Source: Clostridia bacterium
GTDB lineage: Bacteria > Bacillota > Clostridia > Christensenellales > DTU072
Assembly: GCA_028703745.1 (NCBI GenBank)
Contig: JAQVME010000005.1
Span: 1-18,208 of the forward strand
Reading direction: 5' to 3'
Length of the DNA stretch: 18,208 nucleotides
In this document: in pieces, positions 1 to 6,568 of the stretch
How the letters are laid out: the number at the start of each line of letters is the position of its first letter
Numbering within the stretch: position 1 is the stretch's first letter
The notes under the pieces: model-generated
Told to the model about the DNA's origin: nothing
What the model saw: only the letters and a program-made list of their open reading frames with translations
The model's database searches: none
Program-made: the position numbers and the translations under genes

Positions 1-1
1 G

Positions 2-1669
2 GACTTGATTTTTGTTTGCGATACCTGCGGGGCGCAAGGCTACGGACCCAACCGCACAGTCAATGACCCAATGATGGAAGGCGGCTTTGAAGAACTCGTT
101 TGGGGGTATCTCACCTCCGGTCGCGGCGCGCTTAAGGAAAGCGACGTACCTTATTTCAGCGAACTAGATGGAGAACCTGCCGAAAATTTCGACGAATTGC
201 AGTCATTTTTTAAGGTTACCGACATCGTTTCGGTAGTTCCCACGGTAGAAAATCTCAAAAGAGGCATTATGAGCTACGGCGCCATGACCCTGAACTGCGC
301 AGTGGACTCATACAAGGCGAACATAGTACAGAACGGCGACGGAAGGTACTCCTATACGATAGCCTCGACAAAAATGATGCCCGAAATGGGCGCGCACGCC
401 ATGAGCGTAGTAGGTTTTGACGATAGCTTCTCTAAAGACAATTTCAGCATCGACCGCGCAAACCTTACGGCGCAGCTGGAGGATCTCGAGGCAGAATTGC
501 CGCCGAAGCTGGAGTTGTATTTGGATTTGTGGAACGTCGAAAGCTTGGCAGCTTTCAAGGCGATGTCCGATGAAGAAGTAAACGCTTTGTTCTTGCCCAA
601 AAACGACGGCGCCTGGCTGGTTAAGAACAGCTGGGGAGAGGGCGTTCGCACTTTTCAAGGGCAAGGCGCTTATGATTTTTGCGGCTTGATATGGATTTCG
701 TACGAGGACGCCTCACTTTACAATTTACTGCCGGACTCACGCGCATACGCCGTGACCGGCATCAACACTTCCGACACTTCGGTTTCATACCAGCTTGACG
801 AATTCGGCGCGGCGAACCATTACGCGCCCAAAGCTACGGTTGACGCCGCATCTTATGCCGTAGCAAACATCTTTGATTTCGGCGACGGAAGCCGAAGCAA
901 GCTGGATTACATAACTTTTGAAACGGCAAACGGCAAAGGCGGCGCGTACGAAGTATATTATTCCGGCGTAGATTCTGACGGCGGCATACCCGCTGATTAT
1001 AATCTTATGCGACTGCTCGAAAGCGGCGTCATCCCCCACGACGGCTATGTAACCATAAAAATTACCGACGATATCATTCTTCCCGAAGGAAAAGGCGCCC
1101 TGGTTATGAAGGTCGCCTCAAGCGGCGCGCCGATAAAATTCGGCATGGATACAGCCTTTTTTGACTGGTACCATTATGGCAACGAGGTTATTCAGTATTA
1201 TTTTCCCATAATCAGCGGCGACAGCTACGTACTTTCGGGCGGCAAGCTGTTTTCGCCGTTTGAGGCATTCGGCAGAGACGCCGATTTCTCTTTGAAAGCC
1301 GGCATAACACCTACGCAAGAAGTCTCGAATATCTCTGTCGGTTACGCCGACTATACGCAAGCTATGCGCCTGCTTGCCACGCTGAATGCGTTTAGTCTCG
1401 ACGAGAAACTGTATACGAAAGAAAGCTGGGCTCAATACAAAGCCGCGCTGACAAAGCTACAGACCCTCAGTATTGAACAGTCCCTCGCATACTCCGAACA
1501 GCAAGCCGTAGACGATGCTGTACTTGCGCTAAATAACGCCATTGACCGACTTGACAACAAGCATACCTGGGAAGGCGTAATTGCATTGCTTGCGCTTGTC
1601 GCCGCGCTTATAACTATATCCCTTATGACTTCAATATACTTTATTTATATAAGAAAAGCCAAAAAATAA
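2..1669 (+). CDS. C1-family (papain-like) cysteine peptidase with lectin-like domain and C-terminal membrane anchor; 5' end missing
   Basis: This is a surface-bound cysteine peptidase whose start and, probably, catalytic Cys lie left of the window; the frame is open at the edge, so the first in-frame TTG is not taken as a start. Numbered from that TTG, the catalytic His is in GAHAMSVVGFDD (H131) and the Asn in AWLVKNSWGEG (N208), the classic C1 spacing motifs. Between them, at about residues 141-199, lies a charged, probably helical stretch longer than I expect for this family. Residues of about 250-440 resemble the lectin-like domain that follows the peptidase in bacterial C1 proteins. Residues of about 465-520 are helical and FIVAR-like (ESWAQYKAALTKL, AVDDAVLALNNAID). 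The end is one hydrophobic helix (about 527-548) followed by the basic tail RKAKK, so the protein should face outward. The substrate is unknown. No clear terminator separates it from the convergent ATPase gene 25 nt away. Confidence 0.85.
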   Translation, partial: DLIFVCDTCGAQGYGPNRTVNDPMMEGGFEELVWGYLTSGRGALKESDVPYFSELDGEPAENFDELQSFFKVTDIVSVVPTVENLKRGIMSYGAMTLNCAVDSYKANIVQNGDGRYSYTIASTKMMPEMGAHAMSVVGFDDSFSKDNFSIDRANLTAQLEDLEAELPPKLELYLDLWNVESLAAFKAMSDEEVNALFLPKNDGAWLVKNSWGEGVRTFQGQGAYDFCGLIWISYEDASLYNLLPDSRAYAVTGINTSDTSVSYQLDEFGAANHYAPKATVDAASYAVANIFDFGDGSRSKLDYITFETANGKGGAYEVYYSGVDSDGGIPADYNLMRLLESGVIPHDGYVTIKITDDIILPEGKGALVMKVASSGAPIKFGMDTAFFDWYHYGNEVIQYYFPIISGDSYVLSGGKLFSPFEAFGRDADFSLKAGITPTQEVSNISVGYADYTQAMRLLATLNAFSLDEKLYTKESWAQYKAALTKLQTLSIEQSLAYSEQQAVDDAVLALNNAIDRLDNKHTWEGVIALLALVAALITISLMTSIYFIYIRKAKK

Positions 1670-1694
1670 CCTGCGTTCTTGCATCGAAAGAGCA

Positions 1695-3566
1695 TCAAAC
1701 GGCGCTTCTCACGGATACATTTTTTTGTATGCCCTTTTTGATTATCAACGCTCTGAACGCGTTCAGCACGGCGATTATGGTCACACCCACATCGGCAAAG
1801 ATAGCCGCCCACATGGTAGTAATGCCCAGCGCGCTGAGTACGAGCACTGCTGTTTTTATGCCTATTGCTAGTATTATATTTTGATACGCTATGCGCAGGG
1901 TCTTTTTTGATATGCGTATTGCCTCGGGAATCTTCGACGGCTCGTCTGTCATGATGACGACGTCTGCCGCCTCTATAGCCGCATCCGAGCCGAGAGCTCC
2001 CATAGCAATGCCGATATCGGCGCGCGCCAGCACGGGCGCGTCATTTATGCCGTCTCCGGCAAATGCAATTTTACCTTTTGCGGATTTGAGAGCAAACAGT
2101 TCCTCCATCTTTCTTACCTTGTCTCCGGGCAGCAATCCGGAATACACCTTTTCAATTCCGAGTTCTTCGGCAACTTTCTTCGCCGCATACTCGTTGTCGC
2201 CCGTAAGCATAACAGTATGTTTTATGCTGCTTTTCAATTCCTTTACCGCTTGCGCGGCGTCGCTTTTCAACTCGTCAGATATGACAATATGCCCTGCGTA
2301 CTTTTTGTCAACGGCTACGTGTACTACCGTGCCGACGCTGTCGCCTTCTGTGTAAGGTACGTTAAGCTTTTGCATTAGCGCGGCGCTGCCGGCGAACACC
2401 TCCCTGCCGTCAACGATGGCTGATACCCCGTACCCTGCGATATCCTCGGCGCGCGTCACCCGACCGCCGGTCAATTGCCGCCCGTAGGCTTCTTTTAGCG
2501 ACAGCGATATGGGATGTCCGGAGAAGCTTTCGGCATATGCCGCAAGCTCCAGCACGGCGCTTTCGGGCATACCCACGGCGAAGATTTTTTGCACCTCAAA
2601 AACTCCTTTTGTCAAAGTTCCGGTTTTGTCAAAAACCATAATCTCGGTTTTTGCAAGAGCCTCGAGATAATTGCCGCCTTTTATTAATATGCCCCGCCTT
2701 GATGCGCCGCCGATGCCGCCGAAAAAGCTCAGCGGAATGGAAATTACCAAAGCGCAGGGACACGAGACCACGAGAAATGACAACGCCCTGTATACCCAAA
2801 TGTCAAAGCCTTGCTGAAAAATGAGGGGCGGAGCCACGGCAAGCGCCGCGGCTATTATTACGACGGCGGGCGTATAATACCTTGCGAACTTGGTAATGAA
2901 CCTTTCGGATTGGGATTTCTTGGCGGCGGCGTTCTCTACAAGGTCCAGAATTTTGCTGACAGTTGACTGCCCGTATTCCTTCGTCACCCGCGCCGTCAAA
3001 ACGCCGCTGAGGTTTATGCAGCCGCTGAGAAGCTCGCTATCGGGAGCAACCTCTCTAGGAAGCGCCTCTCCTGTCAAAGCAGATGTATCCAAAAATGAGT
3101 TTCCGTCAACCACAACAGCGTCCAGAGGTATCCTTTCACCGGGTTTTATGACTATAATATCACCCGGGCGCACCTCTTCTGGTTTTGTCCTTATCAGCTC
3201 GCCTGCCTTCTCGACATTGGCATAATCGGGACGGATATCCATAAGCCCTGCTATTGACTTTCTGGATTTTGCCACGGCAAAGAGCTGAAACAACTCCCCT
3301 ACCTGATAAAATAGCATAACCGCAACGCCCTCGGCGTATTGCGCAATAAAAAAAGTGCCTATTGTGGCAACGCTCATAAGAAAGTTCTCGTCAAATACTC
3401 TGCCTTTCAAAACGTTCTTTGCGGCGCGTAGCACCACATCCCAGCCAACAATGAGGTATGCTACGATAAAAAGCGCCAGACGCGACCATTCGTATTTTAT
3501 ATTGACAAGCACGGCAATAAGTAGCAATGCTCCGCCTGCGGCAATCTGTATTTTGCGTCTTTTCAT
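1695..3566 (-). CDS. cadA: PIB-type P-type ATPase, Zn2+/Cd2+/Pb2+ exporter (CadA/ZntA-like) without N-terminal HMA domain
   Basis: The product is an ATP-driven inner-membrane efflux pump for soft divalent metals. Visible motifs are the transport-site CPC in SFLVVSCPCALV (C269, C271), the actuator TGE at 165-167, the phosphorylated Asp in DKTGTLTKG (D313), the SGHP motif at about 365, TGDN at about 453 and GDGINDAPVL at about 503. Near the C-terminus a Lys in AIGIKTAVL and an Asp in FADVGVT match the Zn/Cd/Pb subgroup rather than the Cu subgroup, as I recall those signatures. At 623 residues it is shorter than typical CadA/ZntA because the metal-binding HMA domain is encoded separately just upstream. 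The ATG is 2 nt after that gene's stop, with only a weak AAAGG upstream, so translational coupling is likely. It is the last gene of the operon that starts with the ArsR-type sensor. The symbol is given by family; the exact metal is inferred. Confidence 0.93.
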   Translation of the reverse strand: MKRRKIQIAAGGALLLIAVLVNIKYEWSRLALFIVAYLIVGWDVVLRAAKNVLKGRVFDENFLMSVATIGTFFIAQYAEGVAVMLFYQVGELFQLFAVAKSRKSIAGLMDIRPDYANVEKAGELIRTKPEEVRPGDIIVIKPGERIPLDAVVVDGNSFLDTSALTGEALPREVAPDSELLSGCINLSGVLTARVTKEYGQSTVSKILDLVENAAAKKSQSERFITKFARYYTPAVVIIAAALAVAPPLIFQQGFDIWVYRALSFLVVSCPCALVISIPLSFFGGIGGASRRGILIKGGNYLEALAKTEIMVFDKTGTLTKGVFEVQKIFAVGMPESAVLELAAYAESFSGHPISLSLKEAYGRQLTGGRVTRAEDIAGYGVSAIVDGREVFAGSAALMQKLNVPYTEGDSVGTVVHVAVDKKYAGHIVISDELKSDAAQAVKELKSSIKHTVMLTGDNEYAAKKVAEELGIEKVYSGLLPGDKVRKMEELFALKSAKGKIAFAGDGINDAPVLARADIGIAMGALGSDAAIEAADVVIMTDEPSKIPEAIRISKKTLRIAYQNIILAIGIKTAVLVLSALGITTMWAAIFADVGVTIIAVLNAFRALIIKKGIQKNVSVRSAV

Positions 3567-3568
3567 AA

Positions 3569-3790
3569 TCAGAACCTTTTTACGGTTACGTCGGGCTCGA
3601 GTTTTTTTATAATTTTTTCCGTTTGTAAAATTATTTCGGGCATAGCGATTTCATCGGCGTCTATATAAAGCTTCTGCGTAATAAAACTCAACGTTGCCTC
3701 CCGCACACCGCTAAGTTTTCCCACTGCTTTCTCTATTTTTGCCGCGCAGTTTGCGCAATCAAGACCCTCCAGTCTATATGTATATTTCAT
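3569..3790 (-). CDS. Free-standing heavy-metal-associated (HMA) domain protein
   Basis: This 73-residue protein consists of one HMA fold and nothing else. The metal-binding loop is GLDCANCAAKIE, with Cys12 and Cys15 as the CxxC pair. The rest follows the usual pattern of the family: a helix after the loop (KIEKAVGKLSGV), then strands EATLSFITQKLYI, then a second helix. HMA domains bind and pass soft metals; here it probably replaces the missing N-terminal domain of the ATPase encoded 2 nt downstream, either as a chaperone or as a separate regulatory domain. An AGGAG lies 9 nt before the ATG. It sits 18 nt after the regulator gene, so all three are likely cotranscribed. A copper chaperone (CopZ-like) is an alternative reading from sequence alone, but the ATPase next to it has the Zn/Cd/Pb signature. 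Confidence 0.9.
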   Translation of the reverse strand: MKYTYRLEGLDCANCAAKIEKAVGKLSGVREATLSFITQKLYIDADEIAMPEIILQTEKIIKKLEPDVTVKRF

Positions 3791-3808
3791 AATAATATCT
3801 CCTAGTTT

Positions 3809-4168
3809 TTATTCGTTTATGTGGTCAAGACCTTGGTCAATTATCAGTTTGACATGCGAGTCGCTGAGCGAATAATAGACGGCTTTGCCGTCTCTGCGGT
3901 TTTTTACCAGATTGGCTTGCTTTAAAATGCGCAGTTGGTGTGAAATAGCCGATTGCGTCATGGCAAGCGCCGCAGAAATGTCACATACGCACATTTCGGC
4001 ATTTTCCAGCGCCCAAAGGATTTTTATCCGCGTCGAGTCGCCAAAGACCTTGAATAAGTCCGCCAAGTCATAAAAACTCTCTTCCGCGGGCATCTTCTCT
4101 TTTATGCCGCCGACTGCCTCGGTATGGACAAATTCGCTATCACACATTTCGATGTCTTGAATTTTCAT
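3809..4168 (-). CDS. ArsR/SmtB-family metal-sensing repressor (ZiaR/CadC-like)
   Basis: This 119-residue winged-helix repressor should release DNA when Zn2+ or Cd2+ binds. I chose the ATG at 4168 because AGGAGG (4173-4178) lies 4 nt before it; an in-frame ATG at 4192 has no such site and lies in the operator region. Two metal sites are visible. The alpha3N-type site has Cys9 near the N-terminus (EMCDSEFVH) and Cys60/Cys62 in the recognition segment AEMCVCDI. The alpha5-type site has Asp103, His105, His116 and Glu119, exactly the D-x-H-x10-H-x2-E spacing of SmtB/CzrA. The helix-turn-helix is around MTQSAISHQLRILKQ. Having both sites is like cyanobacterial ZiaR, whose N-terminal CD-x3-VH segment it also resembles from memory. 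It heads the operon with the HMA protein and ATPase, and probably represses it through the dyad at 4191-4210. Confidence 0.92.
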   Translation of the reverse strand: MKIQDIEMCDSEFVHTEAVGGIKEKMPAEESFYDLADLFKVFGDSTRIKILWALENAEMCVCDISAALAMTQSAISHQLRILKQANLVKNRRDGKAVYYSLSDSHVKLIIDQGLDHINE

Positions 4169-4190
4169 ATCGCCTCCTAATTGTCTGAAC

Positions 4191-4210
4191 ATTTGAACAA
4201 CTGTTCATAT
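4191..4210 (-). promoter_or_regulatory. SmtB/CadC-type operator dyad
   Basis: ATTTGAACA-AC-TGTTCATAT is a near-perfect inverted repeat (9-2-9, inner TGAACA/TGTTCA exact). This is the form of operator known for SmtB/ZiaR/CzrA regulators. It begins 3 bp downstream of the -10 and covers the predicted transcription start, so a bound repressor would block the polymerase. A further half-like CTGAACA lies at 4185-4191. Confidence 0.8.
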
Positions 4211-4212
4211 AT

Positions 4213-4241
4213 ATAATAATACTATGCCAAACGCTTGTCAA
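4213..4241 (-). promoter_or_regulatory. Promoter of the metal-efflux operon
   Basis: On the minus strand, TTGACA (4236-4241) is followed after exactly 17 bp by TATTAT (4213-4218). The spacing is ideal for a housekeeping sigma factor. The operator dyad starts immediately downstream. The leader to the regulator's ATG is about 40 nt. Confidence 0.75.
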
Positions 4242-4270
4242 ATGTTTTTCAAAAATGATTTTCTATATTA

Positions 4271-4394
4271 TGGATGAGAGCCCTCCGTTACAGTCGGGAT
4301 GACATTATCGTATGTCATTTCTACCAATGTGAAGCGGAGAAAATCCAATCCATAATTTTACGTTTCTCGTTTTTCGTTTCTCGTTTATCGTTAA
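4271..4394. repeat. Palindromic intergenic repeat, copy A
   Basis: This is the first of two adjacent copies of a unit of about 120 bp filling most of the gene-free stretch 4211-4562. It starts TGGATGAGAG and ends in a run of CGTTTCTC/GTTTTTCG-like octamers closing with CGTTAA. It shares an identical 35-bp core (4287-4321) with copy B. Outer arms at 4271-4285 and 4337-4352 are imperfect inverted repeats, and ATGACAT/ATGTCAT forms an inner arm, so the unit folds as a long hairpin. It resembles widespread REP/MITE-like dispersed repeats; no ORF of its own is seen. Confidence 0.8.
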
Positions 4395-4510
4395 TGGATG
4401 AGATCTCTCAGTTACAGTCGGGATGACATTATCGTATGTCATTTCGACCGAAGTGTAACGAAGCGGAGAAATCTAATCCACAATTTTTCGTTCTCGTTTT
4501 TTTTCGTTAA
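4395..4510. repeat. Palindromic intergenic repeat, copy B
   Basis: This second copy directly abuts copy A. Its 35-bp core (4411-4445) is identical to that of copy A, while the flanks have diverged by substitutions and small indels. The terminal inverted arms (4395-4407 and 4466-4480; TGGATGAGATCTC against GAGAAATCTAATCCA) pair better here than in copy A. The inner arm is ATGACAT (4423-4429) and ATGTCAT (4436-4442). It ends in the same T/C-rich octamer stretch and CGTTAA, next to the terminator of the lipoprotein gene. Confidence 0.8.
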
Positions 4511-4538
4511 AAAAAGGCTGTTCTTTCAAACAGCCTTT
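4509..4538 (-). terminator. Intrinsic terminator of the InlB-repeat lipoprotein gene
   Basis: A 10-bp perfect stem (AAAGGCTGTT at 4513-4522, AACAGCCTTT at 4529-4538) with a 6-nt loop is followed on the minus strand by seven consecutive U residues (4509-4515). It lies about 25 nt after the stop codon of the minus-strand gene ending at 4563. Confidence 0.88.
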
Positions 4539-4562
4539 AGCCTAAAATTGTGTTTTACCGAT

Positions 4563-6482
4563 TTATACTATTGTAACATACCCCGCATAGATAGTAGTAT
4601 CCTGCGTAGGATACTGCGTAGGCTCATACGGCGTTGTCAACGCGGCATCGGCGTACCATCCGGAAAATTGCTTTCCTTCGGGCGGTATAAGATAGGCTGA
4701 AATATCCGAAAGAATGTCTGAAATAGGTGTTAGTCCCCATTTCATGGCGTTTATGCATAACGTTTCATCGGTGTAGCCGTCTGTCGTTGCGCCCTCTCCG
4801 GCATCAATTAAGAAATAGCTTAATGGCGCGATTTTCGGATATACGGTAATGTTGCTTGTGGGATACGCCGTCAGAGGCTGTGTAAGCGCGCTGTCGGTAT
4901 ACCAACCGTCAAAGCCTTCGCCCATTCCGTTTGAACCGCCTGGATAACCTTCGGTAATCTCATAAAGAAACTCTTCAAAGCCGTATTCCTCGCTTTCGGC
5001 AAGAGGAATATTGATATACTTGTCTAGGTCAATCGTCAACGAGGCATTTTCGAAATTTATGTCGACACAGATGGCGTTATCGAATTTTGCATAATATGTT
5101 GCGCCGGCAGCCGGAAAAACTTCTTCCGTTACCGGAGTTTGAAAGCCGCTGTCTTTGAACCAACCTGCGAAAAGCCCTCCTCTTTTTACCGGAATTATAT
5201 CGTCTATAGACATTCTGCCGCCTTCGATACCTATCATTTTAGGCAAAGCGTAGCTTATGCCATCGGCGGACAGCGTTATTTTGACTAGCGGAAGCCATTT
5301 GGCATACACCGTTGTGGCGGCGGTGATTTGAGTGTAATCGTCGTATCCGACTTCATTTTCAAACGCCGCTTCCTTGTACCAGCCTTCAAAGGCATAGCCT
5401 TTTTTGTAAGGAATGATATTTCTTATATCTCTAACGAAAATACACTTTGAGAGACTGTCTTGATAGCCTTCGGCGAATGCTCCGCCGTTGAGTTGCGTTT
5501 GTATCGCAGGCACCTGCCATTTTGCATAGGCACTAAATGAGTAATCTTCAAAACCCACTTGATAATCACCCTCAACAGGAAGCTGATATTTTTCGTCATA
5601 AAACCAACCCAAGAAGGTGCCTTCATCCGCAGGCGTACCAAGCTGAATTTTTGCGCCTTTGGTCTGGTTGTAAAGTACGGGCAAGGACGAGCCTTCTCTG
5701 TAAACGGACACCTTTGCTTGAGGATTGGTGACATCCGTTCCTTTGTCTGTCGGCATCGTCAAAGTCCGACCGTATTCGAATGAGATACTATCCGCTTCCG
5801 ACATGGGATTTCTTATATTATCCGCCATATACCCTTGGAGCGAGCTGTCGTAGCGATTGGTTATTGACATCAGTTTTTTGTCGACAAATGAAAACTCAAG
5901 TTCCACCAATGCCGCATAACCTTGAACAACCTTTATTGAATACAAAATCGATCCGAACTGAGGCAGCGCATCCTCCGGTTTTTCTTTATAAACATTGCCT
6001 GATACTATGAGATTTCCGAAATCGCTGCCGTACTCCTTTTGTTCTTCAAGCATTGAATCCAGATAACCGTCCTTAATAATGGTAAGAGATTCGGTCATAT
6101 CGACTTTTGTTTTCTCCAGTACCAGCATTGCCTCCCATTTTGTCACTCTCTTATAGCTTCTTTCTTGGCTTGATATCATCACCTTGTAGAAATCTTCGCC
6201 CGAACCGCCATAATAAGTCTCGTCGCCGTCACTCTCTTTTTCATAGACAACGAAGCCGTCGCTGCTTATGTTGTAACCGTACTCCGAATTTCCTTCCGTC
6301 CAGTACATCTTATCACCGAATTCTACCTTTGACAAAACATCTTCGGCAATCTCGCGGGTAACTTTTATGTTGCCGTCATAGTTGTCATCGTCATTGGGTG
6401 TTGAGCAGGCGGCAAGCGCCACGCTCATAATGAGCGTCAATATAATGACGCAAATTCCGATAGAAAATTTCTTCTTTTCCAT
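4563..6482 (-). CDS. Surface lipoprotein with five Listeria-Bacteroides (InlB-type/Flg_new) repeats
   Basis: This 639-residue exported lipoprotein has a signal peptide with a short basic start and the lipobox LAAC; Cys26 should carry the lipid. Residues of about 30-240 form a unique acidic domain rich in Tyr and Glu that I do not recognise. The rest holds five InlB-type repeats with the diagnostic G-W-[FY]-x-D/E core: FLGWFYDEKYQLPV, FEGWYKEAAFENEV, FAGWFKDSGFQTPV, FDGWYTDSALTQPL and FSGWYADAALTTPY, each ending in a Tyr-Ala-Lys/Gly-like strand. Such repeats form rod-like beta stalks that display other domains; here the stalk is distal to the anchor and the protein ends right after the last repeat. 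The start is fixed by AGGAGG 4 nt upstream. It is a single-gene unit with its own promoter (6534-6562) and terminator (4509-4538). Function is unknown; adhesion or a scaffold role are guesses. Confidence 0.88.
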   Translation of the reverse strand: MEKKKFSIGICVIILTLIMSVALAACSTPNDDDNYDGNIKVTREIAEDVLSKVEFGDKMYWTEGNSEYGYNISSDGFVVYEKESDGDETYYGGSGEDFYKVMISSQERSYKRVTKWEAMLVLEKTKVDMTESLTIIKDGYLDSMLEEQKEYGSDFGNLIVSGNVYKEKPEDALPQFGSILYSIKVVQGYAALVELEFSFVDKKLMSITNRYDSSLQGYMADNIRNPMSEADSISFEYGRTLTMPTDKGTDVTNPQAKVSVYREGSSLPVLYNQTKGAKIQLGTPADEGTFLGWFYDEKYQLPVEGDYQVGFEDYSFSAYAKWQVPAIQTQLNGGAFAEGYQDSLSKCIFVRDIRNIIPYKKGYAFEGWYKEAAFENEVGYDDYTQITAATTVYAKWLPLVKITLSADGISYALPKMIGIEGGRMSIDDIIPVKRGGLFAGWFKDSGFQTPVTEEVFPAAGATYYAKFDNAICVDINFENASLTIDLDKYINIPLAESEEYGFEEFLYEITEGYPGGSNGMGEGFDGWYTDSALTQPLTAYPTSNITVYPKIAPLSYFLIDAGEGATTDGYTDETLCINAMKWGLTPISDILSDISAYLIPPEGKQFSGWYADAALTTPYEPTQYPTQDTTIYAGYVTIV

Positions 6483-6493
6483 AATCCCTCCTG

Positions 6494-6538
6494 AAAAAAA
6501 AATAATACCCTTTGGAATGTCCTTCCAAAGGGTATTAT
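6494..6538 (-). terminator. Intrinsic terminator of the NCS2 permease gene, also 5' leader of the lipoprotein gene
   Basis: A 16-bp stem (6502-6517 with 6523-6538, loop TGTCC) is followed on the minus strand by nine U residues (6494-6502). It begins 30 nt after the permease stop codon. The U-tract ends 1 nt before the AGGAGG of the lipoprotein gene, so the same bases lie in that gene's 5' leader. The arm nearest the permease contains the -10 of the lipoprotein promoter. Confidence 0.9.
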
Positions 6539-6562
6539 ATACAATTCGTTGTGTATTGTCAA
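6534..6562 (-). promoter_or_regulatory. Consensus sigma-70/A promoter of the lipoprotein gene
   Basis: On the minus strand TTGACA (6557-6562), 17 bp, TATAAT (6534-6539): both hexamers and the spacing match the consensus exactly. The -35 lies 6 bp past the permease stop codon. The expected start near 6527 falls inside the terminator stem, so a transcript from this promoter carries only the inner half of the hairpin. Confidence 0.85.
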
Positions 6563-6568
6563 TAAGGG

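Noticed and set aside
4271..4510. Direct repeats as a CRISPR array
   Set aside because: Only two units, each of about 120 bp and internally palindromic with no spacers of regular length and no cas genes nearby.
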